Below are positions 13,481 through 25,900 of a stretch of 64,000 bases of DNA, one piece after another. Origin of the DNA: Himantopus leucocephalus. Its lineage: Eukaryota; Chordata; Aves; Charadriiformes; Recurvirostridae. Position numbers and translations under genes: made by a program. The first letter of the stretch is position 1, and every line of letters starts with the position of its first letter. The notes beneath the pieces are model-generated. The model was not told the DNA's origin. It saw only the letters and a list, made by a program, of their open reading frames with translations, and searched no databases. The DNA is taken from the NCBI GenBank assembly GCA_003993805.1, contig RSEF01000003.1, forward strand, positions 81,484,033 to 81,548,032. The letters are read 5' to 3'.

Positions 13481-15022
13481 CATCACATTCGGAAACATTC
13501 CTAACTGGCTTCACATTTTTCTTCTTCCCAGCACCAACAAGAAAACACATCAGAGACAAACTCATGCCTGTCAGATGTGATCATATGCTAAAACAAATGA
13601 CACCACTTGCTAATTTCCTTTCCCCAGCACGTGCTTGGTGCCTGTGTCTGGCTCTTGTTGTCTGGGATGTTTGAAAACAGCAGCTTTTTCTTATCTGCTT
13701 ACTTGCACAATGAACTATAAGAAATTTTCCCATTGGGGCTGATTTCGCACTCAGCCACCTTATTGTTAATCCTGAGCAATTTCATTGATTTCAATGTATT
13801 TCTTACCTGATTAAGGAAACAGCCAGAGAACTGAGCTATCATTACTGACCCTGCAAATATCATCAGCCACAGCGCGTAACTGCTGTGAGCAGTCCCTTTC
13901 GGCACTCTCTGCCAGGCATGGGACTAATCAAGTATATTACTTGACTAGTCTTCATCAGATCAGACCATTAATAGATTTTTTTTTTTCTATTTACAGGATA
14001 AAACCTCACAAATAGTTTTTGAGTTTATGTGTTTGCTATTAAGTAACAGATTTTATTTAGTCTGTCTCCACAAATCTACTTTTCAACATATTATTATCAG
14101 AAAAAGTCCTTCATTTTCTGAATTGGCAACTATTCCAACTCCACCTGCAAAAGTAAATGAGCAAAATGAACATTGGACATGACCTCAGCACCAGCCATAT
14201 ATCATGTTCTAACTATCGAAGGCAATGTTTTATAAATCTCTACAGCTATATCCATAGATTTGAGTAATTTACCATATTTCCTTCAAAATGCCAATCATGG
14301 ACTATGTCTCTAGTAAATTTGGTTCTTGGTACAATAAATAAAATTAATGTTCATGTATTAAGAAGAGTTACTGTAAATTATTGCTCCCTCTTTCGGGACT
14401 ATTGCTTTAGCAGTTGGTGTAGGAAATGAAGTCGTTTTGGGGAGTAGGAAACAGCAAGAGTGGTAGAGTACATTTGAAACTCAGGTTTAAGCTGATCTCA
14501 GCCTGCCTCCACGTTAGTCATTTCAAGGTCTGCTGCAGGTGGTCTTCACACAGAAGCTCAAAAGAGGCCATTTGTGCCAAAACGTGGAGCTGGGAAGGGT
14601 AAGTGATGGAGCATTCACAGAGAACAATAAAGCTTTCATACTGTGGAGAGACTGAAGAACCAAGCTGAGCAACTTGGAAAAGTGTTGGCGAGTAGAAGGT
14701 AAAAATAGGTAAATAGGTTAAAAAAAACACGTAAGAAAAGGAAGAACAGGCTTTGTCTTTGGACAAACTAGGAGACAGTTTTCAGAAAAGACACTGCTAA
14801 ATTGCTTTTGTTCTGTTGAAGTATTCTTCATAAAATAAGTAGAATCAGATCTCAGCTGAAACAGCACTGTCAGCATTGACAGTTTTTCCCAGTTCTACCT
14901 CAGTTGAAATTAATTGTTCATTTTAATTGTTATTGCACCCCCAACTCTCTGATTTCTCCTTTTTCCCAGTCCCATCACTTTCTCCAAAGTTGGCTTTCTA
15001 CCCTGCTGGAACTTAAAACTGA

Positions 15023-15089
15023 GGGTGAAATCTTGGCGCTGCTGAAGTTAATATAAGTTTGGCCTCTGCAGTGAGGTCTGGATTTTACA
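15023..15089. repeat. Ancient quasi-palindromic amniote repeat, copy A
   Basis: The left arm GGTGAAATCTTGGCGCTGC and GAAGTTAAT are mirrored on the right by GCAGTGAGGTCTGGATTTTAC. The pattern resembles the amniote repeat with GTGAAATCCTGG / GAAGTCAAT / CCAGGATTTCAC arms. The copy is clearly diverged. Confidence 0.6.
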
Positions 15090-17012
15090 TAGATGTTTAA
15101 GAAGTTCTGTGGGAGAATTCATGCCTTCACTCAGGCATTTGGCAGCTAGGTATTGAAGTCTCTTTCTTTCCACTGACCTACAAGGAGCCCAGTTTATTAT
15201 TTGACATTAGGCACGTATCTTGGATTGCAAATTGTCATTGTTATTATTATATTCTGAATTTCAATAGTTAAATGCCTAAGGAGGAGCTATGAACTGAATA
15301 TGGTTGTGTCCTCTAAGCTTTGTGTAAACTGGGGCTAGAGGAGGTAGCAATCCCTCCAGACATGACAAACATGGGGTGAAGGCAGAGAAGTAGTGCAGAA
15401 AAAGTGTAAATGATGTTGTTATGGCAAACATTAATTTTCATGAGTTGTGAGAGCTAAGGGCACTGAAAATGATGGGTATCCTACTGGGGGAAATCTTTGA
15501 CTTTTGTTTTCGCTACGTCTCCCCAGAAAGGATCCTATCAAGTTGTCCTGGACCATAGGTTTGTATGAGAATGGTAGAAGCAAATGGAGTCAGGAAATCC
15601 CATTTTGCACAGGAGAAAGGTGAACTCAGAAAATTGTCCACTTTCAAACAAACTGTGGTTGAAGATAATGGTTGGGGCTTTGCCAACATCTTCTGATTGG
15701 GCAGTTTGTTGTTCCTCCTCTCTCTGGTTAAGCTAGGAGTTATACTGTAGCTCAGAGCAGAATAAGGGATCAGATCTTACAACTCATCTTCTATGGGTAA
15801 AAACTTACTACATCCAGTGCAGCAGACTAGATTTTGTTCCACAGATATGGCTTCATCAAAGCATCAAAGCAAAGCATATTCAACAAACAATTCATGACGA
15901 CTTTAGCCGTGTTACTCGTGCAGTGGAAACTAACTACGTGCTTAGATTTTTGCTGAATTAAGGTTTACTACTGTTGTCTTCTCAGCATGTATTTAAAACA
16001 AATTTGTAATTAATCAGTGGAAAAAGAGCCTGAAGATGGCATAGTTGATATTCCGTGTAGTAAACTTAATGAATTTTCCTGTAGAAGTTGCCTGTGACTG
16101 ACTTTGGTTCATATAAATAGCATTTGTAGTGTCATTTCCAGGTGACAGATTAACAGTGGTACAAGGAGTTCGCTGAGTAAGAGCATCAGAACAAGTATAT
16201 GAATGAAAGACCAAGCGTCATTCAGCTGTGGCTAACGGAGCTTATTGCTGCTTTAGTAGAGGGACTGTCTCCACAAAACTTATAGCTCAATAATGAGAAA
16301 AGAACCCACAATATTTGTAAGTCTCAGAAACACTGCTTTTGGCATCTTCAAGTGCTATTATTGCTGTGGTACCCTATAGTCAAGAGATCAGAAAGTAATT
16401 GTATGTTGTCAACATGTTATAGTGTCATAACCAAGTTTTTCACAGGGCAAAAGGAATCTAGCTGACATACTTGGAGTTCCCCAATACAAGCTGAGCTTAA
16501 GATTTGTTGGTTTACTGTTTCCACACAAGAAATCTGTGAGTGAAGTCACACAGGGAGCTGACTGCAGTAGTGAGGTTGCGGGTCTGAAAATTTTCATGAC
16601 CTATTCTGTATGTAAGATAAAATCCACTCTTTCACTGTCTGGGTTTTTAGGGCTTCTGAAGTTTAGCAGAGCTCATTATGGACCCGGACTCTGCTTCTAT
16701 TAAATAAATTAGTGAATCAGTGATTGACACTAGAACCACGCCAGAATGGGATTACAATGCATGAAAACTGTTGCTGCTGCAATGATATGTGTGGTTAAAA
16801 TGGGTATGGAGCATGTGTAGGGCTGACGGGAGTATTTGTACACTTTGCTATGTGTTTAACAGTGCTGGTCAAGGTAGAAGTAGAGGGCAAAAGCAGCATC
16901 GTGCTCCGCAACATGACGTGAGAGAGGCTGTGACATTCTGCTACTACAATGAACAAGTCTCAGTTAATGAATGCTGCTCTGGTTAGAAAAATTGACATCC
17001 TCACCTGCTATA
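15090..17012. other. Intergenic, nothing recognised
   Basis: No repeat that I can name and no gene. Frames are short and composition is unremarkable. Confidence 0.5.
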
Positions 17013-17040
17013 TCATGGCTGACCTACACTGTCTCCTCTT

Positions 17041-17650
17041 CTCATGAAAGCCATACATACAGCAGACAAATGCTTATACTGGCGTATTGCCCTGTCACGT
17101 AGGAAGGGGAGGGTGGAAGAGTGGTTTGAGACACTCGTACGCCTGTAAGCATGCCAGGCTATACGTATAATACTCCTTGCAGTGTGAAAATTACACCCTG
17201 CATTCTTCACCAGGGAACCTATTAATGTAGAACGCGGACGAGCCATTTAACGCTACGAGGGAAGCAGAGGCTGAAACCATCGCAACTGTTAAGAAGAACC
17301 AGGGCATGAGTGCAGAAGTGGTGGGAAAGCGAGGAGAATAATTGGTTATGGCCCCTGGCAGGCAAGTCACAATTCCCCCACCGTCCCTCTGTTTGCGTTA
17401 ACGGGCACCGATTGCGTTCACAGGTCTGCACATCAAATTCGCCTTCTGGGACGGGAACGTTAATTTATTTGACAGCACCGTGTGGAAGCGGTGCGGTGGT
17501 TTCACTTTCCCATTCCATAATCGGCCTTTTCCGTTTGTATGGGAAACAAACCACTTCTGTGAAAAATCCCCAAATCTCTCGGTGAGTCAGGTCCAAGCTG
17601 GAGTACATTAGCATACCTCCATTAGTGTTAATTGGAATTTAGACAAGCTG
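17041..17650. promoter_or_regulatory. CpG-dense unique block, candidate regulatory element
   Basis: By hand count there are about 25 CpG sites between 17041 and 17582, whereas neighbouring 60-base lines often have none. The block has no repeat signature. Within it are GTTAAT half-sites resembling HNF1 sites (about 17459 and 17624), an AP-1-like TGAGTCA (17583) and homeodomain-like TTAATT/ATTAG cores near 17615-17635. Regulatory function is inference; a small CpG island, a non-coding RNA exon or a relic are alternatives. Confidence 0.35.
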
Positions 17651-19614
17651 AAGGTCAAACGAAGCAAACTGTGATCTTAAACCCCCAGAACAAAGAAAGA
17701 GAAACAAGAGGGCAGGTATGTTGTCTGAAATATTGCCAAGTTATTTAATAAACTAACTTAAATTTAAATTGGTATCCTTTTAAATTTGGCAGCTTTGCTC
17801 AATACTGTGCAAACCTGAGGCTTTTGTACCAGTGCATTGGGTGAATCAGCCCCATTTTTTTCCTGGTAATGTTTTAAACTGTTTCACCATGTGAGTGGAC
17901 AGGTCTGACACAGAGGCCCTCTATCCCAGTATCCTGAAAGATATTGCATATACTTCCTGGTTTGCTCCTACAAGACCTGAAGAGACTACTGTGACCATAT
18001 TGTACGATGTGCTACAAAGAGCACTATAAAAAATTACTCAAGTCAGGCCTGGATCAGTTGTGTTACCCATGTGTGAGCTAAGGCATGCCACTGAGAAGAC
18101 CTTCAGTCTCGAATCAAAGGATGGAGGGTCTGTCCTACAAAAGCTGTTTCAACCATAAGTTGTTCTGACTGTGTGAAATGTTTGCCTCGCTTCTACTCTG
18201 AATACTGGTGGAGATTTTTCAGGTTGGAAGCAGATTTGCACTGCAAATATTTATTTCTCAGGTGAAATAGAGCATTTCTGAAATAGACATACAGTGTTGT
18301 GTCCCCTCCATTGTCCCTGAGATGTGCCAGTAATACATAACAAACATCTCCCAGCTTTCACCCTTTTGACCCCCTTTCACCCATACTAGTGTGACCCTAA
18401 ACTTATGATTTATAAGAATCCAGTCCCAAGAATCTGTTCAATTCTTAATTAATAAACTATCATTAACTTAGTGTCACCTATCTGAATTGCATAAATACAA
18501 ATGAACTCAGCAGTAATAAACCTGATCAAAGAAACCATTTTACAAGCACTGAAGCAAAGCGAAGCCTTTTTACAGAGAGTTATTGGAGAGAAACTTATAC
18601 TGATGAAAAATTAAAATACAATGCAAAACTGAACTTTTTGAGATATATTAAACGGCTGCATATTTTATAAATTAAACCACAGAATATTCCATAAAACAAT
18701 GGTGCCCTCTTTAATGAAATTCTATTAAAGAAACAGACCTGTCAAGGGAACACATTTTTATATCCAGTTAGGTTTTGTATTATGCAGATTCCCACTTTGT
18801 ATATTTTTCTGTGGTAGCTGCTAAGTAAAATATATATACTCTTCAATATTTGCTTACTTCTGGAATGGGAAATTTCCACACAATTTAGTGATTTAAGAAC
18901 TGATTCTAATCTAATAAAAGAAAACCCTTTGGGAATACTTAATGTCACTCAATCTGTGGAACAACAGCCCTTGTTCATTTAGGGCATCATCCAATTCCCA
19001 GAGCCTTTTCAGAGATTTCAAGGGGGGCTGAACTGCCCCCTGGAGCCACCAGTGTGCCAAATTGCTAATCTGACTGATGCTTGGGCTTCATTAGACCTTC
19101 TGAAGAACTGCTCTGGGAGTTTATCACCTTTCAGTGGTTACTCAAGTCACTCTTTCTTGCTTTCTTAAGTAGATTAATAATAAAGGAGACTAATAATGAA
19201 GGTAGTCAAAGTTCAGAAGAAAGCACAGGAAAGCTCAGATACATCATCTTGTCCCTGTTCCTTGACAAGCTACAATACATCTGAGGTGCTCCCACTGGCT
19301 GTGAACATACTGTTAACACATGGAAAGGGCACGGTAATGCAGCTTTGCTGTCAGGGACAGAGCATTTAAAGCTAAATTACATTATATTTGCAATACGGAA
19401 GAGTGCACGCAGGGAGAATTGCAGCAGCTCCATTGATACCTTTTAACTTGTCGGCTAGCTGCCGCCATCAGGGATTTGGGTACTTCTCAGGTTCACAGTG
19501 CTCTGCTGACCATACATACAGGTAGGCGCCCCTTAAAAGGCTGTGAGAAAGAACATACCTAAAGTCACAAGTCACTCACACAAATCCTGTCCCTAATACC
19601 AACAATCATGAGAG
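17651..19614. other. Intergenic, AT-rich
   Basis: No gene or nameable repeat seen. AT-rich throughout, most strongly between 18600 and 18860. Confidence 0.5.
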
Positions 19615-20014
19615 AAAGCAGCTGAGAGAGTTGGGGTTGTTCAGCCTGGAGAAGAGAAGGCTCCAGAAAGGCCTTACGGCAGCTTTCTAGTATGTGAAGG
19701 GGGCCTACAATAAGGCTGGAGAGGGACTTTTTACAAGGGCATGTAGTGATAGGACAAGGGGGAATGGCTTCAAACTGGAAAAGGGTAGATTTAGATCAGA
19801 TATTAGGAAGAAATTTTTCACTGTGAGGGTGGTGAGACACTGGAACAGGTTGCCCAGAGAAGTTGTGGATGCCCCATCCCTGGAGGTGTTTAAGGCCAGG
19901 CTGGATGAGGCTTTGAGCAATCTGGTCTAGTGGAAGGTGTTCCTGCCCATGGCAGGGGTGTTGGAACTAGATGATCTTTAAGGTCCTTTCCAACTCAAAC
20001 CATTCTATTCTATC
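19615..20014 (+). mobile_element. CR1 LINE, 5'-truncated 3' end
   Basis: The CR1 ORF2 C terminus is readable in one 78-codon frame from 19694 to 19930: GNGFKLEKGRFRSDIRKKFF, VRHWNRLPREVV, LEVFKARLDEAL, ending shortly before the family's stop. The 3'UTR follows, with GGAACTAGATGATCTTTAAG and a tail of ATTCT units ending at about 20013. Only the last about 400 bp of a 4-5 kb element is present. It is one of the better preserved copies in the window. Confidence 0.95.
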
Positions 20015-20135
20015 CAATACTTCTGAATAGCAAGTTTGATGAAGAGTTTGAAAGCCAAAGGCAAGAAAAGTTCATAAATTTCTTCCCAATTACAATAAAT
20101 AAATAGCAGCAGCTTAGAAATTATATTTTACCACT

Positions 20136-20245
20136 CATAGAATCACAGAATAATTTAGACATGGAGGTCATCTGGTCCCATCCTCTGCCCCAAAGGGCAG
20201 GGCTGAATCCAAAGTTAGACCATATTGCCTTCTCCGAGGAAGGTT
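20136..20245 (-). mobile_element. CR1 LINE 3' end, short and old
   Basis: The plus strand opens with CATAGAAT and CACAGAAT tail units (20136-20151), then ATGGAGGTCATCTGGTCCCA and CTGCCCCAAAGGGCAG, as in the antisense CR1 3'UTR. It sits only about 120 bp from the CR1 copy at 19.6 kb, with the two 3' ends facing each other. Confidence 0.75.
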
Positions 20246-22420
20246 ATGAATATATCCACAGATGGAAATTTAACAACCTTTTCATGGTATCGGTTTCTAA
20301 TCAACAATTAAGATAAATTGGCAATGCTTTCTGAAACCCTAACCTGGTAGATAAAATTGTTATTTTTAGGCTCTGGACTAAAACCCAGAGTTCAACCCCA
20401 AACCCAATACAGGGTTTCACTTAAAGATTATTTGTTTCTGAATGGTTGGAATAATTCAAAATGTCTTCACAACTTAAATCCACAAAAAGGGTTCCAATCT
20501 GGCATTATTTTAGTAGTGGAAAATGCAGAAACAGTGTAAAATACAAAGTCCAGATCATTGTTCAGGTTAAGTCAGCATTTTTTCCTTTGACTTGGTAGAT
20601 CAGCAATTTTGCTACCCCTCTCCACCATTTTTCACTGAATTCTCTTCCTCTTCTGTACTATCCTGTTCAGCTATGAAAAAACAGCAGGAATACCTTCACT
20701 CCACAGCTTTAAACACATTTTTCAATTTTTGTTCTTTCTGCCTTACATGTGTTGTTAACAAACTTTCTTGTCAATGGGTTGCAGAAAGCTAGTTCCTGAT
20801 GGTCTCACTTACTATGATTCCAGCCATTTTATCACCTTTTAAAATCATAATAGAAAGTCAATCAGAATTCATCTGTAAATACCTTCCATAGTACCTGATT
20901 CAGAGCAAGGTGATTAGAAAGAGTGATGGCTATTTAATGAAAATCAGAAAGTGTTGCTGATGCCATCCAGCTTATTTCTGCAGGTTCTTCAGATATTTGC
21001 TCTGTAAGTAGCACTGTAGGTGTGTGCAAGCAGAAGAAGTAAACCCAAGTACAGCTGCTGCGTGTTCTCTGTACAAAAAAAATGCAAGTTGCTGCAAATT
21101 CTGTAGCTGGAAAATGTCATCTCGTTTGTTCTCCCTTGAGGCTAGACCAGCTCTAGCTGTGTAATCCCTGGCAGATGCTTGTTCTTAAAACTTAACAGTG
21201 ATGAGGATTCATAGCCTCTGTCTTCTAAAAGATTCTGTAAAATGTCTATGAAATGTTCTGGCAATGTAAAGAAGCCGTAAGACAACCATTATACTTATGT
21301 CAAGGTCTTTTTACTTTGGCATAGTGGATATAAAATACCTATAATACAAATAAGAATACATGTACTAGATTCTAATGACCTTGCTTATAGAGGATGGGAA
21401 AAGGTTCTTCTTTGTCAGAGTGTATAAATCCTGAATCATTCAGTGACTTTGCAGAAAACTTACTGACTGGACCACTCCACTACAATGGTACAAGTTACAT
21501 TGTACCTCAAGCATTTCCTTCTGTTAAGGGATAGTTGAATATTTGTACTTGCAAAATTCCTTTGCCATAACAAAACAGCACTTTTCCTGAGGAATGCAGG
21601 TACAAGGAGGATAAGAAGAAAGGAAAAAAGGCATTTGTAGAACAATTTCCCAACTCAACATTTTCTAATTGTGCATACATTGGTTTCATTCATCTGTACC
21701 TCTGCGGAAGCTGAACGCTCCACTGAAACATCTCATTCTCTTCATCACTTTATTTACAGAGAAAGACGAGCCTTAAACCATTTGGTCCAGTTTTGCTGAA
21801 ATTTTTTCTTAAGTGATTTTTCCTTAACTGTTTGTTTTCATTTCTTCACAGAAGACTTGCAGTATGTGAGATGTTTGGTTGCCAGCAGAGAACCTTGATT
21901 ATCAAAGACAATGCGGCTATAGAGTACAAACGTACATTTGGATGGCATTTGGCTCAGTTTCTTCCAGAAGGAGATAAGTGAGCAATTGTCCTTGGGCTTG
22001 CCATTAAAATGGAATCCCCAAATAAACGCAGTACTGAACAAAGCCAGCGCTTCTCACAGCAGTGAGTGCAGAGAACTGGCTGCGCCTTCTTTTCTTAGTC
22101 ACGTTAGATGGTCAAGAGCTTAGAGCAAACACAACATCAGGAAGGGAAACGGACATGGATGGGGCTGGATTCAGGCAATACATGAATGGAAGAGGTGTGT
22201 AAGCCTCTGTGCCATCATATTCTTCACATTAGGTGTAACCATACAAAAGGGACAATGAGTATTGGCTGTTTTTGTGGTTATGCTTCATTTCTATTTCTTT
22301 CTACTCTTTCAGGTTTTGTGTACCTGTTACTCTGACACAAAACTTTCTTGAAGGGTGAACAGTAGGAGACCAAGTTGTATGCCTAAATATAGATTTAGGT
22401 GCTATCCTTAGGCGTCCAGA
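20246..22420. other. Intergenic, nothing recognised
   Basis: AT-rich single-copy-looking sequence without recognised repeats or genes. Confidence 0.5.
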
Positions 22421-22994
22421 TGTGGTGGGTTGCTCTAAGCCAGCAGCGAAACACCCACCCACCCACTCACTCACTCTCCCTGAGAAGGGTGGAGAGAAAG
22501 GAGAAGGCAAAAAGACTCACAGGTCGAGATAATGGTGGTTTAATAGGGAAAGCAAAAGCTGTGTGCACAAGCATGGCAAAAAGAGGAATTTGTTCACTGT
22601 TTCCCATTGGCAGGCAGATGTTCAGCCATTTCAAGGACAGCAGGGCTTTGTCACACATAATGGTTACTTGGGAAGACAAATGCCATAACCACGAAAGCCC
22701 ACCTCCTGTTCTTCCTCCTTTCCCTGAGCTTTAATTGCTGAGCACAATTTCATATGGTGTGGGACATCCCTTTGGTCAGCTGGGGTCAGCTGTCCCAGCT
22801 GTGTCCCCTCCCAGCTTTTTGTGCAACCCCAGCTCACTCACTGTGAGGGCAGAGTGGGGAAGAGAGAAAGCCCTGATGCTGTGCAAGCTCTGTTCGCGCG
22901 TAGTAAAAACACCGGTGTGTTACCAGCACTGTTTCTGCCACCAATACAGGTGTCTGTGAAGAACATTACCTCTATCCCAGCCAGTTCCAGTACA
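22421..22994 (-). mobile_element. Solo LTR of an avian endogenous retrovirus
   Basis: Read on the minus strand, this 574-bp unit begins TGTACTGGAACTGGCTGGG and ends CCCACCACA, giving the retroviral TGT...ACA ends. Its order matches an abundant avian LTR family I recognise: GCTGGGATAGAG at the start, a block with GGGAGGGGACACAG and CAGCTGACCCC, a TATA-box position, a CTTCCCAAGTAACC block, then ATTAAA (22544-22539) as poly(A) signal. The TATA position (about 22740-22731) reads CAATTAAAGC where I remember CATATAAAGC, so the promoter may be weakened. No gag, pol or env sequence adjoins it, so it is a solo LTR left by recombination. Five-base flanks CCAGA and GCAGG match at three positions only, a decayed target duplication at best. 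Subfamily name not assigned. Confidence 0.88.
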
Positions 22995-25900
22995 GCAGGG
23001 TGCTCACGGGAGGTTGGCATGTGAGACGCACGACCTGCCAAAGCCTACAGCCTCCTGAGGCAGCAGGTAAATGCCAGGTAGGTTGCCTTGAAACACCTAA
23101 AGCAAAAACATATATATTTTAGGCATACCTATGTTATGTGTCACTTTGGGTCTTGCTTTTATCTCATTCTTATTAGACTTTTACCTCCCATGAAGCCATA
23201 TTGCTGCATTGTGGTGATCCTTGGTTGATACCAAAAAATATGATTGTTGAGTGAAAAAACAGCTTCAGAACATAGCAAACACTTGTTGGGAAAATGTATG
23301 TGAAGGTATGCGCATGTGGAGATTTATCTATCTAGCCACTGATAGATAAATCATGTTTTAGCCCATTTGAGCCCATTTCTAATCCTGACAGAGTTGTTGG
23401 TATCATATACTGTAGATCACTTATAGAGGCCATGTGTCTTCCACAGCAAATTCTACCTAGGTACGAGGCGTATAGACATAGAAGCATAAAGTAGTAAGTA
23501 ATTTCCAGTCCTGGGACAGGAGTTGGTGTATCTAGCACAGAGGGGCAGTTTTGACATGACATCTTTATGTCTACTCTGTTAGTACCTCCAAAACCTGTGC
23601 TAGCTGCCAGACAGGAGTTTAGATGCTGAAGTACTTTTGGTGCTTTTGATTTAAACTGTGAATCCACGTAAACGTTATTTCTAGTGGAGAATTTATTTGC
23701 TATAAGCTAAGGAGGTGAACGTAACATACATAGTCCAGAAGAATTACAACTCTTGACATCCTTTTACTGGCTGGCGGGCAGCATTTCTGGCTTAGTATTG
23801 CTTCAGAAAGGATTTAAGTAAGTTGTACTTAAGGAGCATTTAATAATGAGAGAAGAGGACAAGTGGAATTTACCTGTCTAGACGACTGTATCTGCATGGG
23901 GTAACCCCGTCTGGAAGTACAAAACTCTGGACACACAAGAGGTGGATCTCAAGATCTAATCCCACAAATAAGTTAGCTTTCCATTTCCAAAAGAGGCATT
24001 TGGAAGTGTGGGACAGTGACCCTCGACTTGTGCAGGGCTGCCTCTGCTGCTGTGGAAATACAGCAGCTTCACCAAGAAGCCTGTCCCACCCTTCCTGAGA
24101 TGATACGGCTCTGGTTGCTGCAGGTCAGGGAGATCACTGCCCGTGGCCTCTCCCATCTAAGCAGGCCCTTGTTGATAATTTATTAGCACCTAAATGCTGT
24201 TGAAAAACACATCATTCATACCTTTGGCACCAAAGTAAGCGTTAAATGGCAGGCAGGAGGACTATCTGCAGAAACATAGCTGGTGTTTAACACCTAATTA
24301 TCGCTTTCCAGCGTCCTCTGGCTAGGTAATTGAGAACTGCAATATGGAAAGGTTTCAGAAAGATTTTGGAAATGTCATTACCTAGCTAAGAGAAAATTAA
24401 ACTGTAATAAAGCCTCTTTGCTGTGCTTTTGAAAGTGTTTGCTGTTTTCCTGTTTTCTGGAAACAGAAATGGGCAGAGGCAGGGGTCAGTTGTTGTTACA
24501 CAAACCAGCTGCACTCGTGTCTCAGATCTCTGCAGAAGACATCTCGACATATTTACTGCAAAACATGACCAAAAATTATATCAAATGAGAAGAGGTACTC
24601 AGCAATGGCCTATGACAAGCGGGTGGCAAAATGGTATGAAAAAAACGGGGAGACTTTGTGCTTGCCATCAGCTCTGTCCTTCCTGGGCTGCACGCGGGAG
24701 CTGGGGGATGGCTGTAGAAGTAGCGGGTCTGGGGGAAGGAGTGTGAAAAAGGCCTGAAAGAGCCACTACTGCTGTCACAGGTAATCCCGTCAGACAGCTC
24801 TGTTGATAAAATTAGGAACTCTTGAGCGGAGGTAGAAATTAATTGTATTCCACTCTCCCCATTTCAACATCACTCCACTCCCAAGATTAAGTTGTTCTTT
24901 GTTTTTAATTTGCTAGCTGAATTCATTTATGGAGAGTTTATATCCATTTATTCTTCTGTCAACATTTTCTTCAGCTTCAAGCAGATTTATTTACCTGATG
25001 CTTATGTTGCTCCTGAAGATTTAAAGAATAATTACATCTTTGCTCCCTTTTTTTTTTCTTTTACAGCTAGATCAACAAGTTCTAGACTGCACAGGTGCTG
25101 ATTGCATCTTCCTATACAAATGGACCTTGTTCCTGTCACAGCTTAAAGTCATCTTTACTTAATGTGGAGATTCAGAAAGGCTTTTAAACAACTCAGTCAC
25201 ACATGTCTTCCCAGCAATGTTATTGCTGTTCTCTATAGTCCTGCTGGAGCTGTTCCTTGTTGTCTAGTAAGCTACGTCAGAAAAAAGTTGCTATGAGAAA
25301 TTACCAAGAGAAATCAGAGGAAGAAGCTCCTGGAAGGACTGGTGGTCCACTGGGAGCCAGAGGAAATGAGTTGTGAGCTGGAAGGTTGGATGCCTCCTCT
25401 CTCACAGTGAAGATTAATGGGATAACCCAGCTACTGATTAACGGCAGCTGAAAAGGGGATTATCAACAGTAAGGGACCAGTTCATGCACTTGCTATTTTC
25501 AGCAAGAGACTTTCTGAAGCTAAGGAGGAGTGAAATATGTAATATAGAAAGTCATTGTGTTGGTAAAATAGGAGCTGTAACATGGAGGAGATGGAAATAT
25601 TTTGCCCTCATGCTGTTTAGGTCACACACCTGTGCTCACTAATGTCCATAATTATTATCACTGAAAGAGCTGTGCTAATGGGACAGCTAGGGCTCAAGAT
25701 CTTGCCAATCTTATGCTAAAGTCTCTAGACGTTGCTACAGCAAGCAAGGGCCTCCCCATGTGTGTCTGGCATGGCAAAGTCTCGGAATGTTAAATCAGTC
25801 CTAAAATGAGTGACAGGATTTGTCACAGTCTGATTACAGAACCTTGGGTAACTATGTCAAGTGGCAAACTTCTTTAGATAGTGCACAAAGTTCTCTTTCC

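Larger units (their letters stand above)
9951..15022. other. Intergenic with low-complexity tracts
   Basis: Contains a T/C-rich tract at 10914-10947, an (AAAAT)n stretch at 13185-13210 and a GAAA-rich purine tract at 13442-13480. Frames in this span are short and unrecognised. A 68-codon minus-strand frame at 13699-13905 is the least unlikely but has no supporting context. Confidence 0.5.

Noticed and set aside
19694..19930. 78-codon plus-strand frame as a small gene
   Set aside because: It is the C terminus of CR1 ORF2 inside a truncated LINE.
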